Source of the DNA: Lysobacterales bacterium
GTDB taxonomy: Bacteria; Pseudomonadota; Gammaproteobacteria; Xanthomonadales; Rhodanobacteraceae
Assembly (NCBI GenBank): GCA_021324945.1
Contig: JAJPID010000051.1
Coordinates: 1-43,624, forward strand
Direction: 5' to 3'
DNA length: 43,624 bases
Below are positions 36,560-43,624 of this stretch, in pieces. The position numbers and the translations under genes are program-made. The stretch's first letter is position 1; every line of letters starts with the position of its first letter. Below the pieces are notes generated by a model. It made no database searches. It worked only from the letters and a program-made list of their open reading frames with translations, and had not been told where the DNA came from.

Positions 36560-37156
36560 CTAGCGAACCGTGACTTGCTTGCCCGGCGTGCAGGAAATCG
36601 TCTGACCCACGGCCGGCTGGAGAATCACGATGGAATACTGTCCCGGCGCGACCGCGGACAAGTCGGCTTGCACGGTGTAGCCCGAATTGGCGAATGCCGG
36701 TTGTTTGGTCGACTGCGCTACGTCGAGACGCAAATAACCGGTGCCCGTCTGCACTGCGTAATCCCGAACACCCTTCAACACCAGCCGGACATACGCAGGT
36801 ACCGAATGATTGGCGCCGTCAGCGGACCATCCCGAGAAGATCGCTTTGGTGGCATGGTCCAGTACCGCACCCTCCGCGGGTTTGCCGTCGATGCTGTCGA
36901 GATTGCAGTCCGGCACGGTGCGCGTAATTTTTGCAAGTTCATCCGCGCCAATTGGAACGAACGCGCCCTGCATCGGAGTCTTTGGCGCCGCTGACGGGAG
37001 AGATTGCGGCGCCGTTTGCGCCGTCTGACTCCCAGCGGCGGCACCAGTCGGTACAGACGGAGGCGCGGGTGTGGAATCTCCGCACGCGCTCAAACCAGAC
37101 CCGGCCGCACCGATCAGAACCGCACCGCACAACGCCTTCGTCAATTGCTTTTGCAT
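36560..37156 (-). CDS. Lipoprotein with GW...RxDVA domain (copy 3)
   Basis: The 198-residue protein has a lipobox LSAC (cysteine 25), a Pro/Ala/Gln-rich linker (~28-60) and one soluble domain: CNLDSIDG (84-91), GWSAD (109-113), LRLDVAQ (142-148), SGYTVQADLS (158-167), and C189 near the end, which can pair with C84. It is a paralogue of the two lipoproteins at 38381-38935 and 38977-39561. The residue after the lipid cysteine is Gly, not Asp, so outer-membrane sorting is expected. GGAGG stands a few bases before the ATG at 37156. Function unknown; the domain recurs on a glycosyltransferase-like protein in the facing operon. Confidence 0.8.
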   Translation of the reverse strand: MQKQLTKALCGAVLIGAAGSGLSACGDSTPAPPSVPTGAAAGSQTAQTAPQSLPSAAPKTPMQGAFVPIGADELAKITRTVPDCNLDSIDGKPAEGAVLDHATKAIFSGWSADGANHSVPAYVRLVLKGVRDYAVQTGTGYLRLDVAQSTKQPAFANSGYTVQADLSAVAPGQYSIVILQPAVGQTISCTPGKQVTVR

Positions 37157-37176
37157 GATGTCCTCCGTGCCGTGAC

Positions 37177-38283
37177 TCACGCCACCGCGACTTGGGGCGT
37201 TTTCTTGAACCGGTTGGACAATCGTCGCCCAACCTCGATGAAGGGACGTTCGATCATCCGATGGATGATGTAAGCCAACAGCAACACCGCCATCAATGCC
37301 AGCAACGCGGCGTTGCCGTAACCGATGTGTGCGTGCAATCCCTCGATAATCGCCAAGCCCACGGGGCCGTGCACCAGATAGAGCGAATAGCTGATGTCGG
37401 AGAGAAGACGCGGGACGCGCATCAAGCCGATCTTGTGGCCGTAATTCATCGACCACACGAAAATGCCCAAAGCTAGGATCAACCCCAGAATGCGGGAATG
37501 CTCGGGATCCAGGAACCCGGTGTGGATGTGCCACAGGCCTAATACTGCCGCGAAGTACGCCAGCCAACCCAACCCCAGTGCGGTGGGACCGCGCAGTCCT
37601 CCGGCCCAGTAGAAGTAAATGGCCTGTCCGATCAGCAGGTAGGGCAAGTAGGCGATATTGGCCGCGAATAGAAACCAGTCCGATCCGAACAAGTGCGCGC
37701 CCGCCACGATTGCATAAACCAACGCAAGTTCGGCGACCATCGCCCATAGTGGATGGCGTCGGATCAATGGCGTGACGATCGCCACGAGTGCGTAGAAGAT
37801 CACTTCGATTTGCAGTGTCCAGGCCACGCCCAGCACAACCGTTTGCGGATCGTGCAGATAATTTGTGATCGTGGCCAACCGCAGTACGGTGCGCCAATCG
37901 CGCAACACGGCATAATCAAATGGCGTATCCGACAGGCCGAACGCCAGCACCGCAGCCAGTATCACCCAATAGGCCGGATAAATGCGGAATACCCGCCGGA
38001 TCGCAAAGCGCAGCGGGTTCTCTAATCGCGAAACGTGGGTAATGATGAAGCCGGAAATCAGGAAAAAAACCATTACGCCCAACTGGCCGAAATGATCCAC
38101 GATCACCAGCGGCTTTTCGAACAGCGCATCCACCCACCGTTTCAACCAGTATGTCTGTTGCGTCCAGCTCAGATACTGACCGACGAAATGAGAATAGACC
38201 ACCAGCAATGCCGCCGGCCCACGCAGCAGATTGATGAAACCGAATTCGCCGCGCGGCACCTCGGAATAGTCGCGCACGATCAT
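37177..38283 (-). CDS. Acyltransferase 3 family membrane protein (copy b)
   Basis: These ten-helix proteins transfer acetyl or other acyl groups onto periplasmic glycans. The 368-residue protein has the conserved R21 and H32 in LLRGPAALLVVYSH (19-32), FFLISGFIITH (~73-83) and RFAIRRVFRIYPAYW (~92-106). It is a close paralogue of the gene at 39554-40663, with the same PRGEFGFINLLRG opening. The start is the ATG at 38283. A 97-bp gap separates it from the lipoprotein upstream, and its stop lies 20 bp from the next lipoprotein start. Acyl donor and acceptor cannot be told. Confidence 0.92.
   Translation of the reverse strand: MIVRDYSEVPRGEFGFINLLRGPAALLVVYSHFVGQYLSWTQQTYWLKRWVDALFEKPLVIVDHFGQLGVMVFFLISGFIITHVSRLENPLRFAIRRVFRIYPAYWVILAAVLAFGLSDTPFDYAVLRDWRTVLRLATITNYLHDPQTVVLGVAWTLQIEVIFYALVAIVTPLIRRHPLWAMVAELALVYAIVAGAHLFGSDWFLFAANIAYLPYLLIGQAIYFYWAGGLRGPTALGLGWLAYFAAVLGLWHIHTGFLDPEHSRILGLILALGIFVWSMNYGHKIGLMRVPRLLSDISYSLYLVHGPVGLAIIEGLHAHIGYGNAALLALMAVLLLAYIIHRMIERPFIEVGRRLSNRFKKTPQVAVA
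38221..38259. repeat. 39-bp near-identical segment shared with 40601-40639
   Basis: This segment, coding for the N-terminal VPRGEFGFINLLR of acyltransferase copy b, differs at one base from 40601-40639 in copy a, although the genes as a whole have diverged more. It supports origin by duplication, or later gene conversion at the 5' end. Confidence 0.7.
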
Positions 38284-38380
38284 GCCGTCGCGTCTCCCCC
38301 AAAAAGCACATTTGCGTGCGCCATGCTGATCCAGCGCCGCGCGAATAATCGCGATCGCATCTTGCTTGCTGCCGCCTCGC

Positions 38381-38935
38381 TCACTTCACGGTGATCCGCA
38401 CTTGAGGATTGCATTGCACCGGCTGCCCTTCGCTGGTGTAGAGAAACACGACCGAATAATCGCCTGGCGGCACGCCGGAGGCATCGGCGATGATCTCGTA
38501 ACCGGATTGCGTCAATCCGGGCTCGTCGAAGTACTTCGCCACGTCGGGACGTGGCTGGTCGCCTCCATGGGCTCGCAGCGCGAAATCCTGCTGGCCTCGC
38601 AGCACCATCTCGAAATGCGGTGGCACGATTCCCACCGCGATATCCGCCAGCCAGCCATGCAGCAACGGTTTGCCGCTGCGCTCCATGATCGCGGGCGTGT
38701 TGCCGTCGATCGCGTCGAGGCTGCAACCGCCGCCACCGCGAACATAGTCATTTACCTGCTCGGCCGCGACCGGCGCGAAGGCGGCATGCTCCACCATGAG
38801 CGTGCCTTGCGCCTCGGGCGCCGGCGGCGGCGCAACTACAGGCACAGGCTCACTATTGATTGTGCGACCGCTGCATCCCGGGAGGCAACACATCACTACA
38901 AGCATTGCGGCCAAAGCCGATGCGGAAAAGGACAT
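38381..38935 (-). CDS. Lipoprotein with GW...RPDVA domain (copy 2)
   Basis: The start is the ATG at 38935 with AAGGGG before it; the longer frame adds 15 residues that do not fit a signal peptide. The 184-residue protein has lipobox LPGC (cysteine 21, Ser next), a Pro-rich linker, then CSLDAIDG (71-78), GWLAD (94-98), RPDVAKYF (129-136), SGYEII (144-149) and C175, which may pair with C71. It is a paralogue of the lipoproteins on either side. Two of the three copies sit next to each other here, between the two acyltransferase genes. Function unknown. Confidence 0.8.
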   Translation of the reverse strand: MSFSASALAAMLVVMCCLPGCSGRTINSEPVPVVAPPPAPEAQGTLMVEHAAFAPVAAEQVNDYVRGGGGCSLDAIDGNTPAIMERSGKPLLHGWLADIAVGIVPPHFEMVLRGQQDFALRAHGGDQPRPDVAKYFDEPGLTQSGYEIIADASGVPPGDYSVVFLYTSEGQPVQCNPQVRITVK

Positions 38936-38976
38936 GGATCCCCTTCGTTCGCACACGCGCGAGACGATCAGCATCA

Positions 38977-39561
38977 TCAACGGACGGCAACCCTTCTGCC
39001 CGAATCGCAGATCGCTGCATGGTCACCGTCATTGTAAGCGAACGAAACCCCGTATTCGCCCGGCGTGACCGCCGACAAATCGGCCATGACCCGAAAGCCC
39101 GCTCGGGAAAGTGCCGGATTCCTGAAAAAGGCCGCTACGTCCCACCGCGTCTGCGCACCGCCCCGCACGGCAAGTTCATAGGCTCGCGTTCCACGCAACA
39201 ACAGTTGGAATCGCGCCGGCACTCTGCCTGCGGAAGGGTCCGCCAACCAGCCGGCGAACAGCACTTTCACATCGCGATGCAATGCCGCGTCGCCCGGAGG
39301 CGCATTGTAGATCGCATCCAAATTGCAGCCTTGGACGATGGTCGCATTGCCGGCAGCCGCTTTGGTGAGGACAAATTTCCCCCATTGCACTTCGCCACCG
39401 CCGAATAGCGGACCGGGCGCGGCCGGCATCGCCGATGTGGCGATCGACGCAGGCCCGCCGGACGAAGTCGGTGCGAGCGGAACCGAATCTCCACAACTCG
39501 CGATCGTCATCGCGGTCAATACCGGCAACAGTGGCGCGGCCGCTGCGCGAGATTTAAGCAT
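38977..39561 (-). CDS. Lipoprotein with GW...RxDVA domain (copy 1)
   Basis: The 194-residue protein starts at the ATG at 39561, which overlaps the end of acyltransferase copy a by 8 nt. It has a lipobox IASC (cysteine 23, then Gly), a Ser/Ala/Pro linker, then CNLDAIYN (79-86), GWLADPS (104-110), RWDVAAFF (139-146), AGFRVMADLS (154-163) and C185. It shares the layout of copies 2 and 3 but has Ala in place of the Ser in SG(Y/F). Its start overlaps the acyltransferase stop, which makes joint translation likely and supports a functional pair. Confidence 0.8.
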   Translation of the reverse strand: MLKSRAAAAPLLPVLTAMTIASCGDSVPLAPTSSGGPASIATSAMPAAPGPLFGGGEVQWGKFVLTKAAAGNATIVQGCNLDAIYNAPPGDAALHRDVKVLFAGWLADPSAGRVPARFQLLLRGTRAYELAVRGGAQTRWDVAAFFRNPALSRAGFRVMADLSAVTPGEYGVSFAYNDGDHAAICDSGRRVAVR

Positions 39562-40663
39562 GCACGATTTCCCGATGCCGCTCGCGGAATCGGTTGGACA
39601 GGCGCCGCCCGAACTCGATGGCCGGCCGTTCGAGGCAGCGGTGCACCAACCCCGCCGTCGCGATCACCGCGACCACCGCAACCAGCAAGGCATTGCCATA
39701 TCCGATATGGGGCTTCAGCAACGCGAGCAGCAGCAATCCGATCGGAGCATGCAGGAGATAAAGCGAGTAACTGATATTCGCGAAAAACTTCGGCCATCTC
39801 ATCATTCCGGCCTCATTGCCATAACGCATCGCCCAGACAAAAATTCCCAGCGCCATCGTCAGGCAAAGCATGCGCGACTGCGCCGGCTCCAGCAAATCCT
39901 GGTGCAGCAGGCGCAGGTCGAAAAGAATGATGAAGTAGCAGGCTGCGCCGAATGACATCGCCCGTGCGCCGGTCAGACCGCCGCTTCGATAAAAATAGAT
40001 CAATTGGCCGATCAGCAGATACGGGAGATAGCCCGCATTGACGGCAAAGAAATACCAGCTGGAGCCGTCGAAACGAGCGAGCAGCAATGCGGCAAGAACG
40101 AACGCGAGCTCCAGCGCCAACGTCAAAGATGGCGAGCGTCTGATCAGGGGTATCAGCAACAGGATCAGTGCATAGAATATTACTTCTATCTGCAACGTCC
40201 AGGCGACGCCAAGCACGATGTTCTGCGGATAAAAAAGATAATTGGTAAGGGTCGCGAGCTTCAACATGGAACGCCAATCGTGCAGCAGCGCCACGTCGAA
40301 TGGATATTCGAAGAGGCCGAAGATGATCACGATTGCAATCGTCAGCCAGTAAGCGGGATAGATGCGAAATACGCGGCGAATGGCGAATTGCAAGGGATTT
40401 TCGGAATGCGCCACATGCGTGATGATGAACCCAGAAATCAGAAAGAACACCATCACGCCCAGTCTGCCGAAGTGACCAGCGATCGCGAAAGGACGCTCCA
40501 GTCCCGCATCCACCAGGCGCTTCAACCACCAGGTTTGATGCATCCAGTCAAGATACTCGCCGACCAGATGCGAATACACCACTGCTAGCGCAGCCGAGCC
40601 ACGCAGCAGATTGATGAAGCCGAATTCGCCGCGCGGCACGATCGCAGGGCCGCGCGCGGTCAC
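39554..40663 (-). CDS. Acyltransferase 3 family membrane protein (copy a)
   Basis: The GTG at 40663 overlaps the TGA of the upstream glycosyltransferase (GTGA) and places the family opening PRGEFGFINLLRG at the same distance from the start as in copy b (Pro at residue 10 in both), which supports this choice over the longer frame. The 369 residues show LLRGSAALAVVYSH, VFFLISGFIITHV and RVFRIYPAYW. By eye well over half of the residues are identical to copy b in the first half. Having two copies suggests two acylations or two acceptors. Confidence 0.92.
   Translation of the reverse strand: MTARGPAIVPRGEFGFINLLRGSAALAVVYSHLVGEYLDWMHQTWWLKRLVDAGLERPFAIAGHFGRLGVMVFFLISGFIITHVAHSENPLQFAIRRVFRIYPAYWLTIAIVIIFGLFEYPFDVALLHDWRSMLKLATLTNYLFYPQNIVLGVAWTLQIEVIFYALILLLIPLIRRSPSLTLALELAFVLAALLLARFDGSSWYFFAVNAGYLPYLLIGQLIYFYRSGGLTGARAMSFGAACYFIILFDLRLLHQDLLEPAQSRMLCLTMALGIFVWAMRYGNEAGMMRWPKFFANISYSLYLLHAPIGLLLLALLKPHIGYGNALLVAVVAVIATAGLVHRCLERPAIEFGRRLSNRFRERHREIVHA
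40601..40639. repeat. 39-bp near-identical segment shared with 38221-38259
   Basis: This is the second copy of the segment described at 38221-38259, differing by one base (G for A). It encodes the N-terminal VPRGEFGFINLLR of acyltransferase copy a. Confidence 0.7.
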
Positions 40664-43365
40664 GCCGCGATGCCCCGGCGCGCAAGTGCGTCCAGCCGCG
40701 CGATCATCGCCTGCGCGCATGCCGCCTTCGACAATTGCGCGCGGATATCCGCAGCGGCGCGCCGGCCCAGCGCGCGCGCCCATTCGCGATCCTCGACCAC
40801 GCGCCGCATCGCGCGCGCGGCGGCATCGACATCGGCCTCGGCCCAGCGCTGGCCTTGCCAGAACGGGTATTCGCCTTCCCGCACCGGAACCAGCGTGTAA
40901 TCCACCAGGCAACTGTTTTCCGCAGTCATGAATTCCATGTTGCCGGACCACGCGGTGCCGATCACGGGCTTGCCCAGATACATGCACTCGGCGAGGCCCA
41001 AGCCGAAACCTTCGGCACGGTGCAGCGAGACGTAGCAGTCGATTGCGTTCTGCAAGCCGAACATTTCCTCGCGCGCAAGAAAACCATCGCGCACCTCGAT
41101 GCGCGGATCGTCGGCGACCGCTTGCATCAATTCCGCCAGCTTTTCCGGAAAACGGTGGCCATTGACCGATTTCAGCAGCAATTTCACGTTGCGCTGTTCG
41201 GCCGGGAAGGCGCGGCGGAAGGCGGCCAGCACCGCCTCAGGATTCTTGCGCGCGGCGAAGCCGTTGAAGTCGTAGCTGAAGAGGAACACGAAGGCATCCG
41301 GCGGCAGAGCGAAGTGCGCGCGATCCATGCCGGCAGGCGGCGTGAATTCCACCGCTTTCGGAATCTTCAGGACCGGCTTTTCCGTCTTGGCGGCGATGCC
41401 GGCGCGTACGAATTCTGTCGGCGTCCAGACTTCGTCCACCAGATCCAGCGCGCCGTCCCACGCGCGCGGAAAATGTTCCAGTTCCCACAGCCAATAACCG
41501 ATGTTGCAACGGCCCTCGAACGCCGCCGCGCCCAGCGCGTCGCGCGCGACCTGCATCTGGTCGGCATTGATGAAGAACACATTGACTCCGTAGCGCAGCG
41601 TTTCGGAAAAATATCGTTCCATCGATTGATCGAGCTGACGGCTGGCCACGCCCACGTCGAAATTGCGAATCAGAAATGGATACTTCGCGGCTTCCAGCGC
41701 GCGCGCATACGAGCGCACGTTTTCGGCGATGCCGAATTCGCCGCGCGCATAGCCGACCAGGTTGACGCCGCGCGCGTTTTCATCCGGCTTGACGGCGGCG
41801 CGCGCGGATTCGCGACGAACGCGCGGCGCGCGCGGCAACGCGGTCGGCGGCAACGGCACGCCCGAATAGGCATACGCGCGGCGGCGCACGGCCATGCGCC
41901 AGTTCTGCGGCACGCGCTGATACCAGCGCACCAGCAGCGCGCGCCGTCTTCCCCACGCCAGCATGCGCAGCAGCAATTGCCCCGCGTGATAGCGCGGGCC
42001 GCGCGGCAGCACGCCCGCGCGCATGGGTTCGGCCGGCGCGGGCGTGGGCACCGGCGCCTCGCCGGGTTTGTCATCGGCAACGGGGGCGGCGTTTCCGGTT
42101 TTCTGGTCCACCTGCCGGGCGTAGGCCAGCGCGCCGGTGAACTGCTCGCGGATCGGTTCGATATAACGTGCGGCGATGCCCATCTCGCTCGGGGCCGCCG
42201 CCAGATACCAGCGGATGAACCCGTCGCGGCCTTCGCGCGTGTTGAGATTGAAGACCTCCTGCAGATCGGCGCGCATGCACCAGATTTCGTACATCAGCCG
42301 GCTGACCGGCAGCGCGTCGTCGTGCGGCAGTTCCGCGCACGGCTGGTTGAACAGGTCGCGATCCATCGTCAGCGGTTCGCGCAACGGATGTTCGCAACGC
42401 ACGTCGAACAACCGACGATACACACGCCGCATCACCGGCGAGATTTTCTCGCCGTCGCTGAAATGGCCGTAGGCGTAGGGTTTGCGCGCGTGTTCCAGAT
42501 GGCCGTTTTCGCGCAGCAGCGCAAGATAGCGGTCGTAGAGCGGGCGCAGTCCGCCGATGTCCGCCGCCGTGAAACGGTTCTGGTGTTTCGAGAACGCTTC
42601 GCGATCGGCCAGCACCACGCCAGAGAAATGCGCGAACACCAGCGGCGCGCCATTGGCGGTGTAACCGCCGTCGCCCGCTTGCGCGACCGGACGCTGCGCG
42701 AGGTTCCAGTACGCCACGTTGTAGCCGTCGTCGCGAAGGATCGCCACATCCGGAAACATGCCCGGCACCAGATCCATCCACTTCTGGTCGGTGAACAAGC
42801 CGCCTTCCAGGTCGACGAAGCAACCGAACTCCAGTTTCGCTTCCCACCACGCGATCAGATCCGCCGCGCGCGGATGCGCTGCGTTGATCGCGGCGAAGCC
42901 GCAGTTGTAGACGCCGCTGCGCATGATCGACAGCTCGTCCGGAAACTTGTCGTCGTCGATCGGCGCGGTGAGATGCGGCGTCAGTACGGCCAGCGCGCCG
43001 TCGGCGAAGGCACGCTCCACCTTTTCCAGCTTGCGCAGGACGAGAATGTCCGGGTCGAGGTAGACGATGCCGGCATCGCGATGACGCTCGCGCAGCCATG
43101 CGAACATGTATGGCTTGACCGCCGTGTTCAGTTCCATGATGTCGTAGCGGAACACGAAGGCCTGGAAATCCGGCAACTTCAACCGGTCGATCGGCACGGT
43201 CTCGAAGAGATCGGTGTCGAGTGCGGCATCGCCGGCCGTATCGTCCGCCAGACACAGGTAGCGCGGCGAATGTGGATATTGCTCCGCCACCGATTGCATC
43301 AGCGTCAGCGCGTAGGCCAGATAATTGCGCGAGACGATGGTGAAAAAAACCGGCTGGTCCATCAT
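40660..43365 (-). CDS. Two-domain glycosyltransferase: N-terminal GT-A type, C-terminal GT4 (GT-B) type
   Basis: The 901-residue protein joins two transferases. Residues ~5-300 look like a nucleotide-sugar GT-A domain with VSRNYLAYALTLMQSV (11-26) and a DxD in YLDPDILVL (102-110, D104/D106). A Pro/Ala-rich linker spans ~430-470, with a basic stretch after it. Residues ~530-901 are a GT-B/GT4 domain: LVGYARGEFGIAENVRSYAR and EGFGLGLAECMYLGKPVIGT with the catalytic-site glutamates. The start is the ATG at 43365, overlapping the upstream TGA (ATGATG); the ATG at 43362 is an equal alternative. AAGGAAA precedes. It should build two linkages of a glycan in the cytoplasm. Confidence 0.85.
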   Translation of the reverse strand: MMDQPVFFTIVSRNYLAYALTLMQSVAEQYPHSPRYLCLADDTAGDAALDTDLFETVPIDRLKLPDFQAFVFRYDIMELNTAVKPYMFAWLRERHRDAGIVYLDPDILVLRKLEKVERAFADGALAVLTPHLTAPIDDDKFPDELSIMRSGVYNCGFAAINAAHPRAADLIAWWEAKLEFGCFVDLEGGLFTDQKWMDLVPGMFPDVAILRDDGYNVAYWNLAQRPVAQAGDGGYTANGAPLVFAHFSGVVLADREAFSKHQNRFTAADIGGLRPLYDRYLALLRENGHLEHARKPYAYGHFSDGEKISPVMRRVYRRLFDVRCEHPLREPLTMDRDLFNQPCAELPHDDALPVSRLMYEIWCMRADLQEVFNLNTREGRDGFIRWYLAAAPSEMGIAARYIEPIREQFTGALAYARQVDQKTGNAAPVADDKPGEAPVPTPAPAEPMRAGVLPRGPRYHAGQLLLRMLAWGRRRALLVRWYQRVPQNWRMAVRRRAYAYSGVPLPPTALPRAPRVRRESARAAVKPDENARGVNLVGYARGEFGIAENVRSYARALEAAKYPFLIRNFDVGVASRQLDQSMERYFSETLRYGVNVFFINADQMQVARDALGAAAFEGRCNIGYWLWELEHFPRAWDGALDLVDEVWTPTEFVRAGIAAKTEKPVLKIPKAVEFTPPAGMDRAHFALPPDAFVFLFSYDFNGFAARKNPEAVLAAFRRAFPAEQRNVKLLLKSVNGHRFPEKLAELMQAVADDPRIEVRDGFLAREEMFGLQNAIDCYVSLHRAEGFGLGLAECMYLGKPVIGTAWSGNMEFMTAENSCLVDYTLVPVREGEYPFWQGQRWAEADVDAAARAMRRVVEDREWARALGRRAAADIRAQLSKAACAQAMIARLDALARRGIAA

Positions 43366-43624
43366 TCCGCATTTCCTTGTTCGCGCGGCCACAGGGGTTT
43401 CAGCAATCGGAAGCGGCGGCGCATGAGATCGAGTCGGGTTTCAAGGTCGGCCACGCGCGCCTTCAATTGCGCGCGTTCGGTTTCAAGCGATCGCGCGTAT
43501 TGGTTCGCATCGGCCAGTGCCTTCGCCGCTGCCGCGTGCTCGGCGCGTGCTTCGGCTTCCTGCCGTTCCAATTGCGACTTCAGCGATTCTGCATAACCGG
43601 CCGCATCGGCCAATGCCTTCGCCG
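43362..43624 (-). CDS. C-terminal coiled-coil end of an unknown protein (start lies beyond the right edge)
   Basis: The frame is open from the right edge and ends with the TGA at 43364. The visible 86 residues are nearly all helical, with heptad-like AKALADAAGYAESLKSQLE repeated as AKALADANQYARSLETERA, then ARVADLETRLDLMRRRFRLL. The first visible ATG/TTG codons are internal. Such coiled-coil tails end several methyltransferases and glycosyltransferases of polysaccharide loci, where they set chain length or dock the enzyme, but the domain that would tell is outside the window. It is coupled to the two-domain glycosyltransferase by the overlapping ATGA. Confidence 0.7.
   Translation of the reverse strand, partial: AKALADAAGYAESLKSQLERQEAEARAEHAAAAKALADANQYARSLETERAQLKARVADLETRLDLMRRRFRLLKPLWPREQGNAE

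Noticed and set aside
40735-43596. 953-residue open frame on the plus strand
   Set aside because: It is antisense to the two-domain glycosyltransferase, whose motifs are clear. The long frame results from GC-rich codon use (His/Arg/Gln-rich, no known domain).

Overview
The window looks like a chromosomal segment of a high-GC gammaproteobacterium. A MetJ-type methionine repressor with a met-box operator points to Gammaproteobacteria. The two-subunit glycine dehydrogenase (gcvPA), an AT-poor codon bias and intergenic hairpins built on ATTCCGGC-CTGC-GCCGG suggest the Xanthomonadales/Lysobacterales (perhaps Rhodanobacteraceae). That placement is inference; no rRNA or other marker is present. I see no tRNA, rRNA, insertion sequence, phage or CRISPR array.

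Layout. (1) 1-3787, minus strand: gcvT-gcvH-gcvPA (glycine cleavage) followed by the start of metJ, which is cut by the left edge; a tandem met box lies between gcvPA and metJ. (2) 3817-7708, plus: an MCE-type lipid transport cassette (STAS-MlaE permease, ATPase, MCE protein, PqiC-like lipoprotein). (3) 7735-9129, minus: an amidase. (4) 9323-14604, plus: ETF-ubiquinone oxidoreductase, two ATP-grasp proteins, etfB and etfA. (5) 14619-16829, minus: a secreted metzincin protease with C-terminal FG-GAP repeats. (6) 16945-20933, plus: polyprenyl-phosphate glycosyltransferase (GT2), WecD-like acetyltransferase, SMR-type small membrane protein, PIG-V-like GT-C enzyme and a small unknown protein, all overlapping by 1-4 nt. 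(7) 20981-33916, plus: acetoacetyl-CoA synthetase, then HAD-UbiA, DprE1, DprE2, epimerase, FAD oxidoreductase, methyltransferase, GtrA and two large polytopic membrane proteins. (8) 43624-33922, minus: coiled-coil protein (partial), a two-domain glycosyltransferase, two acyltransferase-3 paralogues, three paralogous lipoproteins and an OpgB-like phosphoglycerol transferase.

How the genes work together. Regions 6-8 together read as a cell-envelope glycan locus. HAD-UbiA, DprE1, DprE2 and GtrA match the logic of the mycobacterial pathway to polyprenyl-phospho-D-arabinofuranose (Rv3806c, Rv3790, Rv3791, Rv3789), followed here by GT-C-type membrane proteins that could use that donor in the periplasm. 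Region 6 has the parts of a second polyprenyl-phosphate-sugar route. The convergent minus-strand operon adds cytoplasmic glycosyl transfer, acylation and phosphoglycerol transfer. A small domain with a GW...R-x-DVA...SG(Y/W/F) pattern occurs in all three lipoproteins and also at the C terminus of the first large membrane protein (29773-31446), which links the two convergent operons. This linkage is the strongest candidate for something undescribed in the window.

Start sites were moved inward from the longest open frame wherever family alignment, a signal peptide, a ribosome-binding site or overlap with the upstream stop codon supported it.
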